Notes under the pieces: model-generated
The model's database searches: none
What the model was told of the DNA's origin: nothing
The model's input: only the letters and a program-made list of their open reading frames with translations
Assembly: GCA_024036415.1 (NCBI GenBank)
Contig: JAMWET010001098.1
Location: 1 to 64,000, forward strand
Source of the DNA: Prochilodus magdalenae
Lineage: Eukaryota; Chordata; Actinopteri; Characiformes; Prochilodontidae
DNA length: 64,000 bases
Direction: 5' to 3'
Made by a program: the position numbers and the translations under genes
Shown: positions 1-9,700 of the stretch, piece by piece
Position numbering within the stretch: the first letter of the stretch is position 1
Layout of the letters: each line of letters opens with the position of its first letter

Positions 1-44
1 GAGAGGGGAAGGAGGGGGGAAAAGGCTTCTCAAAATTCACTAGC

Positions 45-116
45 TCATATGTAAAGCTCTTCCTCCTGAAACTCCTTCCCGGTGGAGATATCATGGGCAA
101 CAAATCGGAATGTCAT
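45..116 (-). other. possible short terminal coding exon
   Basis: After an acceptor-like ...ccataaccaaacag, the minus strand reads 23 codons, MTFRFVAHDISTGKEFQEEE then LYI and TGA. It is open only in phase 0, the phase left by the candidate donor at 358/357. I do not recognise the peptide. It may be chance. Confidence 0.25.
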
Positions 117-309
117 CTGTTTGGTTATGGCAGGCTGGGCTTATATACTGAGAGCATAATTTTGTGGCCTTCCTAGACAGGCCTCTGGATTGGTTTCTAT
201 CTCGGAGCTAAATCCTTATTGGGCCTTTTTCTGAGGACCTTTCCAGTTTTTCTTTTGGAAACTGTCGTAGCCTGTCCAATCCAAAGATTCATAACATTCG
301 TTGTTTCCT

Positions 310-3300
310 TCAAGCGCCTTCTATGCCATTTTTGAACAACCTCTCATGAATTCTCACTAGGGGTTTATCGATCTGCATGTTTTCCAAATCACTAGTGTAG
401 GCAATGTGCAGCTCTTTCCTGTCTTGACTCTCTTCTGGAATTATCCGTAGGGGCTTCTCAACGTGCATGCTATCCAGATTACTTGTGTGAGCAATGTGTA
501 ACTCATTCCTTTCTTGATCCCGGGATGATTCATGCAAATCTGAATGTGGAATCTGCATTCTCACTGAAGGCTGAGCTAATGCATTGACAGCGTCAATTGT
601 TTGGTACTTGGTGGATGCATGTAAAAGTGTAGGGTCCTCACAAACATTTGGACTTCTTCTTTTCTCGGGATCATGCAGGTCTTTTTTTGAGGACCTGTCC
701 AATACGTCTCCTGAAACTGAAGATGCCAGCCCATCAAATCCAGAAGTTAAAGATCTCAAGCAACTTTCATTTTCCTCAGCACCTTCTACGGAAATCTCTG
801 AACCACTTTCTTCTGCAATTTTCAATAGAGGCTTGTCAATGTCCACGTTTTCCAAACAAGTAGTATGGGTACTACGCAACTCCAGGGGAACATCCTCATC
901 CACAGAGGAATCATCTAATTCCAAATGTGAAATATGCATTCCTATAGACGGCTGAGCTAATGCACCTGAAAGTGCAGTTTCCTCAAAACCACTCTGATCC
1001 ACTGATATCTCAGTAACTGAGGTCTTGTCTAAACCACTGTTCAATCTTTCTCCTGGAGCTGAGGTGGATTTGTCAGATCCAGTAATCAGGGATCTCATAG
1101 AGTCTTCATTCCCATCAGCATCCTCTATCAAGACTTCCAACCTGCTCTCTTCTGGAATTCTCGCTGTTGGATTCTCACTTTGCCCAATTTCCAGATCACG
1201 AGTGTAAGAAACCTGGACCTCTTTTACATCCTGATGGATGTTCTCATCAAAAGATAAATCATGAGAATCTGAATGTGAAACTTGCATTCCGAAAGAAGTT
1301 TGAGCTAATATATCAGCAGCGTAGCTTGTGTGGTACTTGGCGGCTGCATCTGGAAGTGTAGGTTCCTCAGGAGAACTCTGATTTGTTTTAATCACAGTAA
1401 ATGAAGCCTTGAGCAAAGTATCGTCTGGAGAACTGTTCAATCTTTCTCCTGGAGCTGAGGTGGATTTGTCAGATCCAGTAGTCAGTGATCTCAAAGAGTC
1501 TTCACTCCCATCACCACCTTCTATCGAGATCTCCAACCTACTCTCTTCTGGAACTCTCTCTGGGGGATTTTCACTTTGCCCAATTTCCAGATCATGACTG
1601 TAAGTAATGTGGACCTCATTCATATCCTGATGGATGTTCTCGTCAGGAGTTGAATCATGAGAATCTGAACATGGGATCTGCATTCCTATGGAATGTTGAG
1701 CTAACACATCGGCAGCGTAGCTTGTGTGGTACATGGAGGATGCATCTGGAGGTGTAGGTTCCTCATGAGAACTCTGATTTGTTTTAATCACGGTAAATGA
1801 AGCCTTGCGCAAAGTATCGTCTGGAGAACTGTTTAGTCTCTCTTCTGGAACTGAGGTGGATTTGTCAGATCCAGTAGTCAGGGATCTCATAGAGTCTTCA
1901 ATCCCATCAGCATCCTCTATCAAGACTTCCAACCTGCTCTCTTCTGGAATTCTTGCTGGGGGATTCTCACTTTGCCCAATTTCCAGATCACGAGTGTAAG
2001 AAACCTGGACCTCTTTTACATCCTGGTGGATGTTCTTGTCAGGAGTCGAATCATGAGAATCTGAACATGGGATCTGCATTCCTATGGAATGTTGAGGTAA
2101 TACATCGGCAGCGTAGCTTGTGAGGTACTTGGCGGATGCATCTGGAGGTGTAGGTTCCTCAGGAGAACTCTGATTTGTTTTAATCATGGTAAATGAAGCC
2201 TTGCGCAAAGCATCGTCTGGAGAACTGTTCAATCTTTCTCCTGGAACTGAGGTGGATTTGTCAGATCCAGTAGTCAGGGATCTCATAGAGTCTTCATTTC
2301 TACCAGCATCCTCTATCGAGATCTCTAACCTACTCTCTTCTGGAATTCTCTCTGGGGGATTTTCACTTTGCCCAATTTCCAGATCACAAGTGTAAGAAAT
2401 CTGGACCTCTTTTACATCCTGATGGATGTTCTCATCAAAAGATGAATCATGAGAATCTGAATGTGAAACTTGCATTCCGAAAGAAGTTTGAGCCAATACA
2501 TCGGCAGCGTAGCTTGTGTGGTAATTGGCGGATGCATCTGGAGGTGTAGGTTCCTCATGAGAACTCTGATTTGTTTTAATCACAGTAAATGAAGCCTTGC
2601 GCAAAGTATCGTCTGGAGAACTGTTTAGTCTCTCTTCTGGAACTGAAGTGAATTTGTCAGATCCAGTAGTCAGGGATCTCATAGAGTCTTCACTTCCATC
2701 AGCATCCTCTATCGAGATCTCCAACCTACTATTTTCTGGAACTCTCTCTGGGGGATTTTCACTTTGCCGAATTTCCAGATCACGAGTGTAAGACACCTGG
2801 ACCTCTTTTACATCCTGATGGATGTTCTCATCAAAAGATGAATCATGAGAATCTGAACATGGGATCTGCATTCCTATGGAATGTTGAGCTAATATATCAG
2901 CATTGTAGCTTGTGTGGTACTTGGTGGATGCATCTGGAGGTGTAGGTTCCTCAGGAGAACTCTGATTTGTTTTAATCAAAGTAAATGAAGCCTTGCGCAA
3001 AGTATCGTCTGGAGAACTGTTTAGTCTCTCTTCTGGAACTGAAGTGAATTTGTCAGATCCAGTAGTCAGGGATCTCATAGAGTCTTCACTCCCATCAGCA
3101 CCTTCTATCGAGATCTCCAACCTACTCTCTTCTGAAATTCTCACTGGGGAACTCTCACTTTGCCCAATTTCCAGATCACGAGTGTAAGACACCTGGACCT
3201 CTTTTACGTCCTGATGGATGTTCTTGTCAGGAGATAATTCATGGGAATCCGAATGTGAAACTTGCATTCCGAAAGAAGTTTGAGCCAATACACTGGCAGC

Positions 3301-6264
3301 GTAGCTTGTGTGGTACTTGGCGGCTGCATCTGGAGGTGTAGGTTCCTCAGGAGAACTCTGATTTGTTTTAATCACGGTAAATGAAGCCTTGCGCAAAGCA
3401 TCGTCTGGAGAACTGTTCAATCTTTCTCCTGGAACTGAGGTGGATTTGTCAGATCCAGTAGTCAGGGATCTCAAAGAGTCTTCATTTCCACCAGCGCCCT
3501 CTATCAAGAACTCCAACCTGCTCTCTTCTGGAATTCTCGCTGGGGGATTTTCACTTTTCCTGATTTCCAGATCACGAGTGTAAGAAACCTGGACCTCTTT
3601 TACATCCTGATGGATGTTTTCGTCAGGAGAAAAATCATGAGAATCTGAGCATGGGATCTGCATTCCTATGGAATTTTGAGCTACTATATCAGCATCATAG
3701 CTTGTGTGGTACTTGGCGGATGCATCTGGAGGTGTAGGTTCCTCAGGAGAACTCTGATTTGTTTTAATCACGGTAAATGAAGCCTTGCGCAAAGCATCGT
3801 CTGGAGAACTGTTCGATCTTTCTCCTGGCACTGAAGTGGATTTGTCAGATCCAGTAGTCAGGGATCTCATAGAGTCTTCATTCCCATAAGCACCTTCTAT
3901 CAAGATCTCTAACATACTTTCTTCTGGAATTCTCTCTGGGGAATTGTCACATTGCCCAATTTCGAGATCATGAGTGTAAGAAACCTGGACCTCGTTTACA
4001 TCTTGATGGATGTTCTCATCAAAAGATGAATCATGAGAATCTGAATGTAAAACTTGCATTCCGAAAGAGGTTTGAGCCAATACATTGGCAGCATAGCTTG
4101 TGTGGTACTTGGCGGATGCATCTGGAGGTGTAGGAGAACTCTGATTTGTTTTAATCACGGTAAATGAAGCCTTGCGCAAAGTATCGTCTGGAGAACTGTT
4201 CGATCTTTCTCCTGGAACTGAAGTGGATTTGTCAGATCCAGTAGTCAGGGATGTCATAGAGTCTTCACTCCCATCAGCACCTTCTATCGAGATCTCCAAC
4301 CTACTCTCATCTGAAGTTCTCGCTGGGTAATTTTCACTTTGTCCAATTTCCAGATCACGAGTGTAAGAAACCTGGACCTCTTTGACATCCTGATGGATGT
4401 TCTCGTCAGAAGTTGAATCATGAGAATCTGAACATGGGATCTGCATTCCTATGGAATGTTGAGGTAATACATCGGCAGCGTAGCTTGTGTGGTACTTGGC
4501 GGATGCATCTGGAGGTGTAGGTTCCTCAGGAGAACTCTGATTTGTTTTAATCACAGTAAATGAAGCCTTGCATGACGTATCATCTAGAGAACTGCTAAAC
4601 ATTTCTTCTGAAATTGATGTGAGCCTGTCAGATCCAGTAGTTAGAAGTTTCATGAAACTTCCAGTTCCATCAGAACCAGATTCCTTTTCTTCCAACATTC
4701 TTGTTAGGGGCTTCTCAATATGCAAGCCTCCCGAATCATCACTGCAAGTACTGTGTATCTCGAGGGCACCCCCAGAAAGGTTCTCATCCATAGCTGAATC
4801 ACGGATACCAACTTCAGCATCAGCCATTCCGATGTCTTCCCCTCCTGTTTCTAGCAGCACTTTCGCCATTTTATTCAACTGTCCATCAAAAATCAAAAGC
4901 CTCTGTCCTGATTTTGGGTCCATGTAGCTGTTCATCATTAGATAGGAGATAAACAACCGCTTGGACTCAGAGGACGATGGAGCATTTATGATATTTTCAC
5001 AAGGTTCTATGCCATCGTTGGTTCTTGGAGAGCCTTCAAGTTGAACTTCACGCATAACCAGCCAGGTTGAAAACCTGTTATTGAGATCATCCACATCAGG
5101 GAACATATCCGGTATCTCCAGCGTTTTCAGCAACTCCTTTGTGTAAGTGTGGATTAAACCGTCCTGTGCGGCAGACTCGATATCGACTACCTCCGAGTTT
5201 TCTGGTATGTACAGGGCTGCTATCTTATGACGGTGGCACAGAAGTTCAGACGCCAGTTTATCAGTGATGATTTCATGTTGTAGAGACGTTGAGACGGTAA
5301 GGATTTCACCAGAGTGAGGCCACAGGAGGCCCATGAAACACTTTTGCCTCTCCAGAACAAGTAGAGCACTTCTGGAGCTCATTAGGTCACACTGGACCGC
5401 TTCATCAACTGTGAGTCTATTGCCGTTATGTGGGTTCACAATGCCGCCATGTTTGCTTTGGTGGCTCAGAATTCCACTGGCAGTGTCCTGATCAATAAGG
5501 CCCTCGGATAGGGCCTCCTCGACTGTGAGCTTCCGGTTTGTTTTAGGGTCAACTATGCCCCCGGCAAAGAGCTGTGCACTCAGCAGCCTGAGCATGGTCT
5601 CCCGATCTATTAGACCTTCATGCACGGCCCTAAGGATGCTGATCTCTCTGCCAGACATCAGGGATATTGTCCCGTCTTTCCCAGGCTTCACAGGCAGAAG
5701 GCGGAGACCTGTCTCCTCGTGCACAATGCTCCTCTGCATAAGTTGGATAAGAGAGACCTTCTCAGCTGTGTTGGGGTCAATCAGATCCTTCCAGGTGTTC
5801 TGCCTTTCCAAGATCTTAATATAGAGAGAGTGCGGAATCAGGCCAAACTGGAAGGCCCGCTCCAGGCTTAAGCAATCTCCACTGTACGTCACGTGCAAGC
5901 CGCCGGTGGCAAGCTGGATCTCGATGATCTTTAAGGCTAGACGCTCGGAAATAGCCCCGTCACTCGCTGCTGCTACCACCGGCAACGGTTCTGAGGCATA
6001 AGGTGGGTTCTGAATGCATCTATTGGCCCCATTCAAGTCCTGCAGCTGCTCATACATGGGCTCGTCCACAAGGTTGTGCTTGAACGCGTCCTCCAAGTCC
6101 AGACACATGCGGAACTCAGGTAAAATGAGCTCACAGGTTATGAACTGGGCCTCTAGAAGACTGAGTCCCGTGGTCTGGTCAATAAGACCATTCTGCACCG
6201 AGCGGCACACAGACAGGATTGCTCCGGTTGCCACATCTAGAATCCCTTCAATGACTTGGAACTC
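310..6264 (-). CDS. dst: dystonin BPAG1b-type giant exon: plakin repeats plus 132-residue tandem array
   Basis: Phase 0 start after ...ctttgtattgcag; open for 1,984 codons to TGA at 312-310. Residues about 1-400 are degenerate plakin repeats: GLIDQTTGLSLLEAQF, GGIVDPKTNRKLTVEEAL, HGGIVNPHNGNRLTVDEA. Human BPAG1b has a comparable internal plakin-repeat module between plakin domain and spectrin repeats. The remaining ~1,450 residues are acidic and Ser/Thr-rich, contain about nine near-identical 132-residue repeats with decayed flanking copies, and are probably disordered. A phase-0 donor CTA|gtgaga ending the exon at 358 would be needed for the isoform to continue downstream. If it is not used, translation ends at 310. 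The real 3' boundary is uncertain; the coordinates given run to the stop. Confidence 0.85.
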   Translation of the reverse strand, partial: EFQVIEGILDVATGAILSVCRSVQNGLIDQTTGLSLLEAQFITCELILPEFRMCLDLEDAFKHNLVDEPMYEQLQDLNGANRCIQNPPYASEPLPVVAAASDGAISERLALKIIEIQLATGGLHVTYSGDCLSLERAFQFGLIPHSLYIKILERQNTWKDLIDPNTAEKVSLIQLMQRSIVHEETGLRLLPVKPGKDGTISLMSGREISILRAVHEGLIDRETMLRLLSAQLFAGGIVDPKTNRKLTVEEALSEGLIDQDTASGILSHQSKHGGIVNPHNGNRLTVDEAVQCDLMSSRSALLVLERQKCFMGLLWPHSGEILTVSTSLQHEIITDKLASELLCHRHKIAALYIPENSEVVDIESAAQDGLIHTYTKELLKTLEIPDMFPDVDDLNNRFSTWLVMREVQLEGSPRTNDGIEPCENIINAPSSSESKRLFISYLMMNSYMDPKSGQRLLIFDGQLNKMAKVLLETGGEDIGMADAEVGIRDSAMDENLSGGALEIHSTCSDDSGGLHIEKPLTRMLEEKESGSDGTGSFMKLLTTGSDRLTSISEEMFSSSLDDTSCKASFTVIKTNQSSPEEPTPPDASAKYHTSYAADVLPQHSIGMQIPCSDSHDSTSDENIHQDVKEVQVSYTRDLEIGQSENYPARTSDESRLEISIEGADGSEDSMTSLTTGSDKSTSVPGERSNSSPDDTLRKASFTVIKTNQSSPTPPDASAKYHTSYAANVLAQTSFGMQVLHSDSHDSSFDENIHQDVNEVQVSYTHDLEIGQCDNSPERIPEESMLEILIEGAYGNEDSMRSLTTGSDKSTSVPGERSNSSPDDALRKASFTVIKTNQSSPEEPTPPDASAKYHTSYDADIVAQNSIGMQIPCSDSHDFSPDENIHQDVKEVQVSYTRDLEIRKSENPPARIPEESRLEFLIEGAGGNEDSLRSLTTGSDKSTSVPGERLNSSPDDALRKASFTVIKTNQSSPEEPTPPDAAAKYHTSYAASVLAQTSFGMQVSHSDSHELSPDKNIHQDVKEVQVSYTRDLEIGQSESSPVRISEESRLEISIEGADGSEDSMRSLTTGSDKFTSVPEERLNSSPDDTLRKASFTLIKTNQSSPEEPTPPDASTKYHTSYNADILAQHSIGMQIPCSDSHDSSFDENIHQDVKEVQVSYTRDLEIRQSENPPERVPENSRLEISIEDADGSEDSMRSLTTGSDKFTSVPEERLNSSPDDTLRKASFTVIKTNQSSHEEPTPPDASANYHTSYAADVLAQTSFGMQVSHSDSHDSSFDENIHQDVKEVQISYTCDLEIGQSENPPERIPEESRLEISIEDAGRNEDSMRSLTTGSDKSTSVPGERLNSSPDDALRKASFTMIKTNQSSPEEPTPPDASAKYLTSYAADVLPQHSIGMQIPCSDSHDSTPDKNIHQDVKEVQVSYTRDLEIGQSENPPARIPEESRLEVLIEDADGIEDSMRSLTTGSDKSTSVPEERLNSSPDDTLRKASFTVIKTNQSSHEEPTPPDASSMYHTSYAADVLAQHSIGMQIPCSDSHDSTPDENIHQDMNEVHITYSHDLEIGQSENPPERVPEESRLEISIEGGDGSEDSLRSLTTGSDKSTSAPGERLNSSPDDTLLKASFTVIKTNQSSPEEPTLPDAAAKYHTSYAADILAQTSFGMQVSHSDSHDLSFDENIHQDVKEVQVSYTRDLEIGQSENPTARIPEESRLEVLIEDADGNEDSMRSLITGSDKSTSAPGERLNSGLDKTSVTEISVDQSGFEETALSGALAQPSIGMHISHLELDDSSVDEDVPLELRSTHTTCLENVDIDKPLLKIAEESGSEISVEGAEENESCLRSLTSGFDGLASSVSGDVLDRSSKKDLHDPEKRRSPNVCEDPTLLHASTKYQTIDAVNALAQPSVRMQIPHSDLHESSRDQERNELHIAHTSNLDSMHVEKPLRIIPEESQDRKELHIAYTSDLENMQIDKPLVRIHERLFKNGIEGA
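960..4680 (-). repeat. in-frame 396-bp coding tandem repeat inside the BPAG1b exon
   Basis: The landmark on the plus strand (gtaaatgaagccttg) recurs near 1397, 1793, 2189, 2585, 2981, 3377, 3773, 4157 and 4553: a 396-bp step, with one 384-bp step where four codons (EEPT region) are deleted. Each unit encodes SLTTGSDKSTSVP, KASFTVIKTNQSSPEEPTP, KYHTSYAADVLAQ, a variable GMQ segment, NIHQDVKEVQVSYTRDLEIG and RIPEESRLEIS. Length change is always a multiple of three, so selection is keeping the frame. Diverged copies flank both ends. Confidence 0.95.
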
Positions 6265-6489
6265 CTGCAATACAAAGAGATGTGCATCATGGAAACGCCT
6301 ACTGCAGAAACAAACCTCGGTTCCAAAAAGGTCAGGACAGAGTGTGAAATGCTACTAAGAACAGAAAGCGGTGATTAGGAAATTTGGTTCGAGCTCTATT
6401 GAACTGAAAATGTGAATAAGCAGTATCAGAGTGCGGCTAGATGCTGAAATAGGACCGGATGTCCCTAAAAATGACATTGCCAAGAACAG

Positions 6490-6700
6490 AGGGTGGGAAA
6501 CTCCAGTCCTGGAGGGTCGGTTACCACACAGTTGGAAAAATTTTCTGGCATACGGTCTTATCACCAGATTCAGTTAGACGCAGTGAATCACCGAACTGTG
6601 CTGGACTCCAGGCCTCATGCTGCGTTCGATCGGCGATGGAAACTAATTCGACTGTGGCAACACATTACCCCCACATGATTTAAGTAAATGTAGCTTATTA
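6490..6700. mobile_element. fragment of a TIR (MITE-like) element
   Basis: Contains ctccagtcctggaggg and a Pro/Gly-poor intronic sequence resembling the terminal part of the element at 13,451-13,869. Only one end is recognisable. Confidence 0.3.
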
Positions 6701-7119
6701 GGGTTATTAGGACAGTTGTGGGCTGGAGGTTAGGAAACCAGCCTTAGCTGTAATGAGGGGAGCTCATAGAGATCCATAGGCAGGTTTTAATGGGGCAAGA
6801 GGAACACAAAACAGGAAAAAATGCTAAACTGAGAAAACACAAAAGTCCAAAAACCACAAAGCTCAGAAGATACTCCAAAATAGAGTTAAGTCCAAAACAG
6901 AATCAAAAACACAAAACAAGAAGGTCAAGAGCCATCGGACACCGCCGAAAAGGACAAGAAACTCAAAACAGACCCCAGTACCATGAGCTGACAGTCAATG
7001 CTCCACACTCCTACAGGGGAAGGAAGGGCCTTTTAAAGGGAAGGTAGTGGCAGGGGAGATTGGATGCAGGTGCGAGGGGCAGGAGGGGAAAAGTACTGGA
7101 GCATTGACTAGATGCTGAC

Positions 7120-7345
7120 CTCTGGTGGCCAGTATGTAAAGACTGCTGGGGCTAACTCCCCTGGGAAACCCTGACACCTTGAGACCGGAGAGTTGCCAGT
7201 TGTATTCCCTGAACCAACAGTACCGACTGAAGTGCCCATGAGCATGGCACCTAACGCCAACTGCTCCCCTAGGGCTGCCCACCGCTCCATGCCAAGTGTG
7301 CTCTCCCCACTAGTGTGTGTGTACGTTCACTAGAGTGTGCGTATG
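7120..7345 (+). mobile_element. SINE remnant (tRNA-derived family)
   Basis: Shares with 36,380-36,540 the ordered blocks ccctgaaccaacagta, cgactgaagtg, cacctaacg, ctgcccaccgctcc and ccctagtg. This is a 5'-truncated copy of the same short interspersed element within the 6.3-8.2 kb intron. The rest of that intron (6.70-7.12 and 7.35-8.21 kb) shows nothing I can identify. Confidence 0.5.
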
Positions 7346-8212
7346 TGGACCACCACAGAGGTTACAATACCGATTACCTTTTAAGGAAGGCTGTTTCTAA
7401 ACAGTTAGCTTACTGACTGACCAACTTTCTTCCCAAGGGTAAAGGCATTGTTGGCTAGTCTTAAACTCCCTCCTCTGAAACGTCCTTCAGCCATCGCTTT
7501 CAGAATGAGCTCATTTGGATTGACAATGATGCTGATGAAGCCAAACCTATTTATCTGGAATAACGATCCAGGGTAATTTCCGAATCACCGATTTCTGGTT
7601 CGGTTTGCATTCACATACCGTCCCGGCGTCTCTGGAACTGAGGTTCGCAGGTGTTCAGTAACACATTCTGTACAGATTAGAAGGATATTAAACGCGTACT
7701 CACCCGTTTAACAAGGCTACGGACTGTAACAGTTCATTTTCAAGAGTGCAAGTCAGAATTTCAGCAGCAAGAAGAGTGGAATTAAAAGCTGTCATGCATC
7801 TGTAAACACAACTTTCAGTATTTTGCAAAACAACAGTAGGTTAGAGACAACACACTGAGCATTACTGGGGCGCGCCGGAAACCTTCGAGGACGGAGAAAG
7901 AGCTCCCGGGGTCGGCTGTGAAGTCAGAGAGAGGCCGGGTGACATTAAACACACATGCTATGCAATGTTTACAGCATACTCAGTTTACCGTGTACCGTAA
8001 GAGCCTTCCTGATCAATGCTACCCTGTCAGTGTGCTCACAGAGAGATGAGGGTGTGGTTAGTGTGAACGTGGTTTCAGAACTATGATGTACGGTATACGT
8101 GGTACCATGCCGAAGGTTGAACAGCCATGCAGTGAGAACATGTGCCTTTGTCACACACGAGCAGCCAGAAACGCTCTGTTTGGCTGCTTCTGTATGAGGG
8201 TGACCCGCACAC

Positions 8213-8321
8213 CTGTTCAGCAGAGGGCGCCTGGTCTCCGGTCTGCTGAGAGAGCTCGCTGTAGGCCTGGTGGAGAGATTTCAGCTGCTCTTTCGTTTCA
8301 TTCTTTTCTTCCTCGGTCATC
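8213..8321 (-). CDS. dst: dystonin BPAG1a/b exon
   Basis: Completes the Lys codon, then MTEEEKNETKEQLKSLHQAY and SELSQQTGDQAPSAEQ. It ends phase 0 at CAG|gtgtgc, in phase with the giant exon at 6,264. Long isoforms without plakin repeats would jump to exons beyond the left edge of the window. Confidence 0.9.
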
Positions 8322-8448
8322 CTGAGGAAAGAGGAAAACACAGTTCTAGCCATGAGATCCTCAGACAGGTGAAGTTATCCAGGACCAGGGCGAGCAGAAG
8401 CAGACATGCGGGTTCAGGAAGGGGACTAATAAAGGAGGAGTAACATAC

Positions 8449-8537
8449 TTGTCACTGTGTTTGGTTAAAATCAGCTGAGTGCTTCTCAGTGCTTCTGCAA
8501 TCTGCTCCTTCTTTCTCAGGACTTCCTCCATGGGGAC
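8449..8537 (-). CDS. dst: dystonin BPAG1a/b exon
   Basis: Phase 0 start after ...atttctgaag; reads VPMEEVLRKKEQIAEALRST and LILTKHSDK. It ends in a split Lys codon at CAA|gtatgt. It resembles the start of the spectrin-repeat rod region of long spectraplakin isoforms. Confidence 0.88.
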
Positions 8538-8769
8538 CTTCAGAAATGAAAGTAGACAAAAACTGTTATTAGCAAAGCTGCTCTGTTCTCAGTGTTCGTC
8601 AGGCTATTTCATGTTCCGTTATATTATCCTATACTGTACTGCATCAGCAGGTCACACTCCAGAATACATAAACACCATGTATATACAGTTGTGGAAAACA
8701 ATAAGGGACCACTCCAGCTTTTCCTTAAATCAGCATCTCCACAAGTACAGCAGACGTTCAAAGGCTGTA

Positions 8770-9700
8770 TTCAAAATGGCACACTGCAGTAGTATGTTCT
8801 GCACACTGTATACGCCCCCTGTGTGTGGTATACAGTACAGTAACACGTTCTGACCTACAGTGTAGCATACTAATACAGTCACTAATACAGTTATTACTGT
8901 ATCCACTGTTTAGAGCTAGCTGCTGCTAACGCTGCTCAGTTCACCTGAGATACGGTTAGCCTAGCTGTTAGCTCCCCTCGGCTAGTTTACTCTAAAACTG
9001 ATCCTCTAAAGCGAGTTCATCTTTTATTATTCTTCAGACCTGTATATTTAACTCTCTGAGGCTCATTCTGATGAACACACACCCCACTACAACCACTGCA
9101 CCCACATTTACCTCAGAGCTGTTATTACTGTATCCACTGTTTAGAGCTAGCTGCTGCTAACGCTGCTCAGTTCACCTGAGATAGTTAGCCTAGCTGTTAG
9201 CTCCTCCTCGGCTATTTCACTCTAAAACTGTTCCTCTAAAGTGAGTTAATTTTTTATTAATCTCCAGACCTGTATATTTAACTTTCTGAGACTCATTCTG
9301 ATGAACACACACCCCACTACAATCACTACACCCACATTTACCTCAGAGCTGTTATTACTGTATCCACTGTTTAGAGCTAGCTGCTGCTAACGCTAGCTGT
9401 TAGCTCCCCTCTGCTATTTCACTCTAAAACTGATCCTCTAAAGCGAGTTCATCTTTTATTAATCTTCAGACCTGTATATTTAACTTTCTGAGGCTCATTA
9501 TGATAAACCCACCCCCACTACAATCACTACACCCACATTTACCTCAGAGCTGTTATTACTGCATCCACTGTTTAGAGCTAGCTGCTGCTAACACTGCTCA
9601 GTTCACCTGAGATAGTTAGCCTAGCTGTTAGCTCCCTTCGGCTACTTCACTCTAAAACTGATCCTCTAAAGCGAGTTCATCTTTTATTAATCTTCAAAAA
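8770..9700. repeat. dispersed element with ~230-bp tandem units, copy 1
   Basis: About 3.5 copies of a ~200-230-bp unit containing gttattactgtatccactg, gagctagctgctgctaac and atctttttattaatc-like blocks, preceded by a gtatacgccccctgtgtgtg leader. The same leader and unit recur at 26.93-27.7 kb, so the array is part of a transposed element. Confidence 0.75.

Noticed and set aside
584..3583. Plus-strand open frames opposite the BPAG1b exon
   Set aside because: They recur every 396 bp as the antisense of the coding repeat on the minus strand; no independent evidence.
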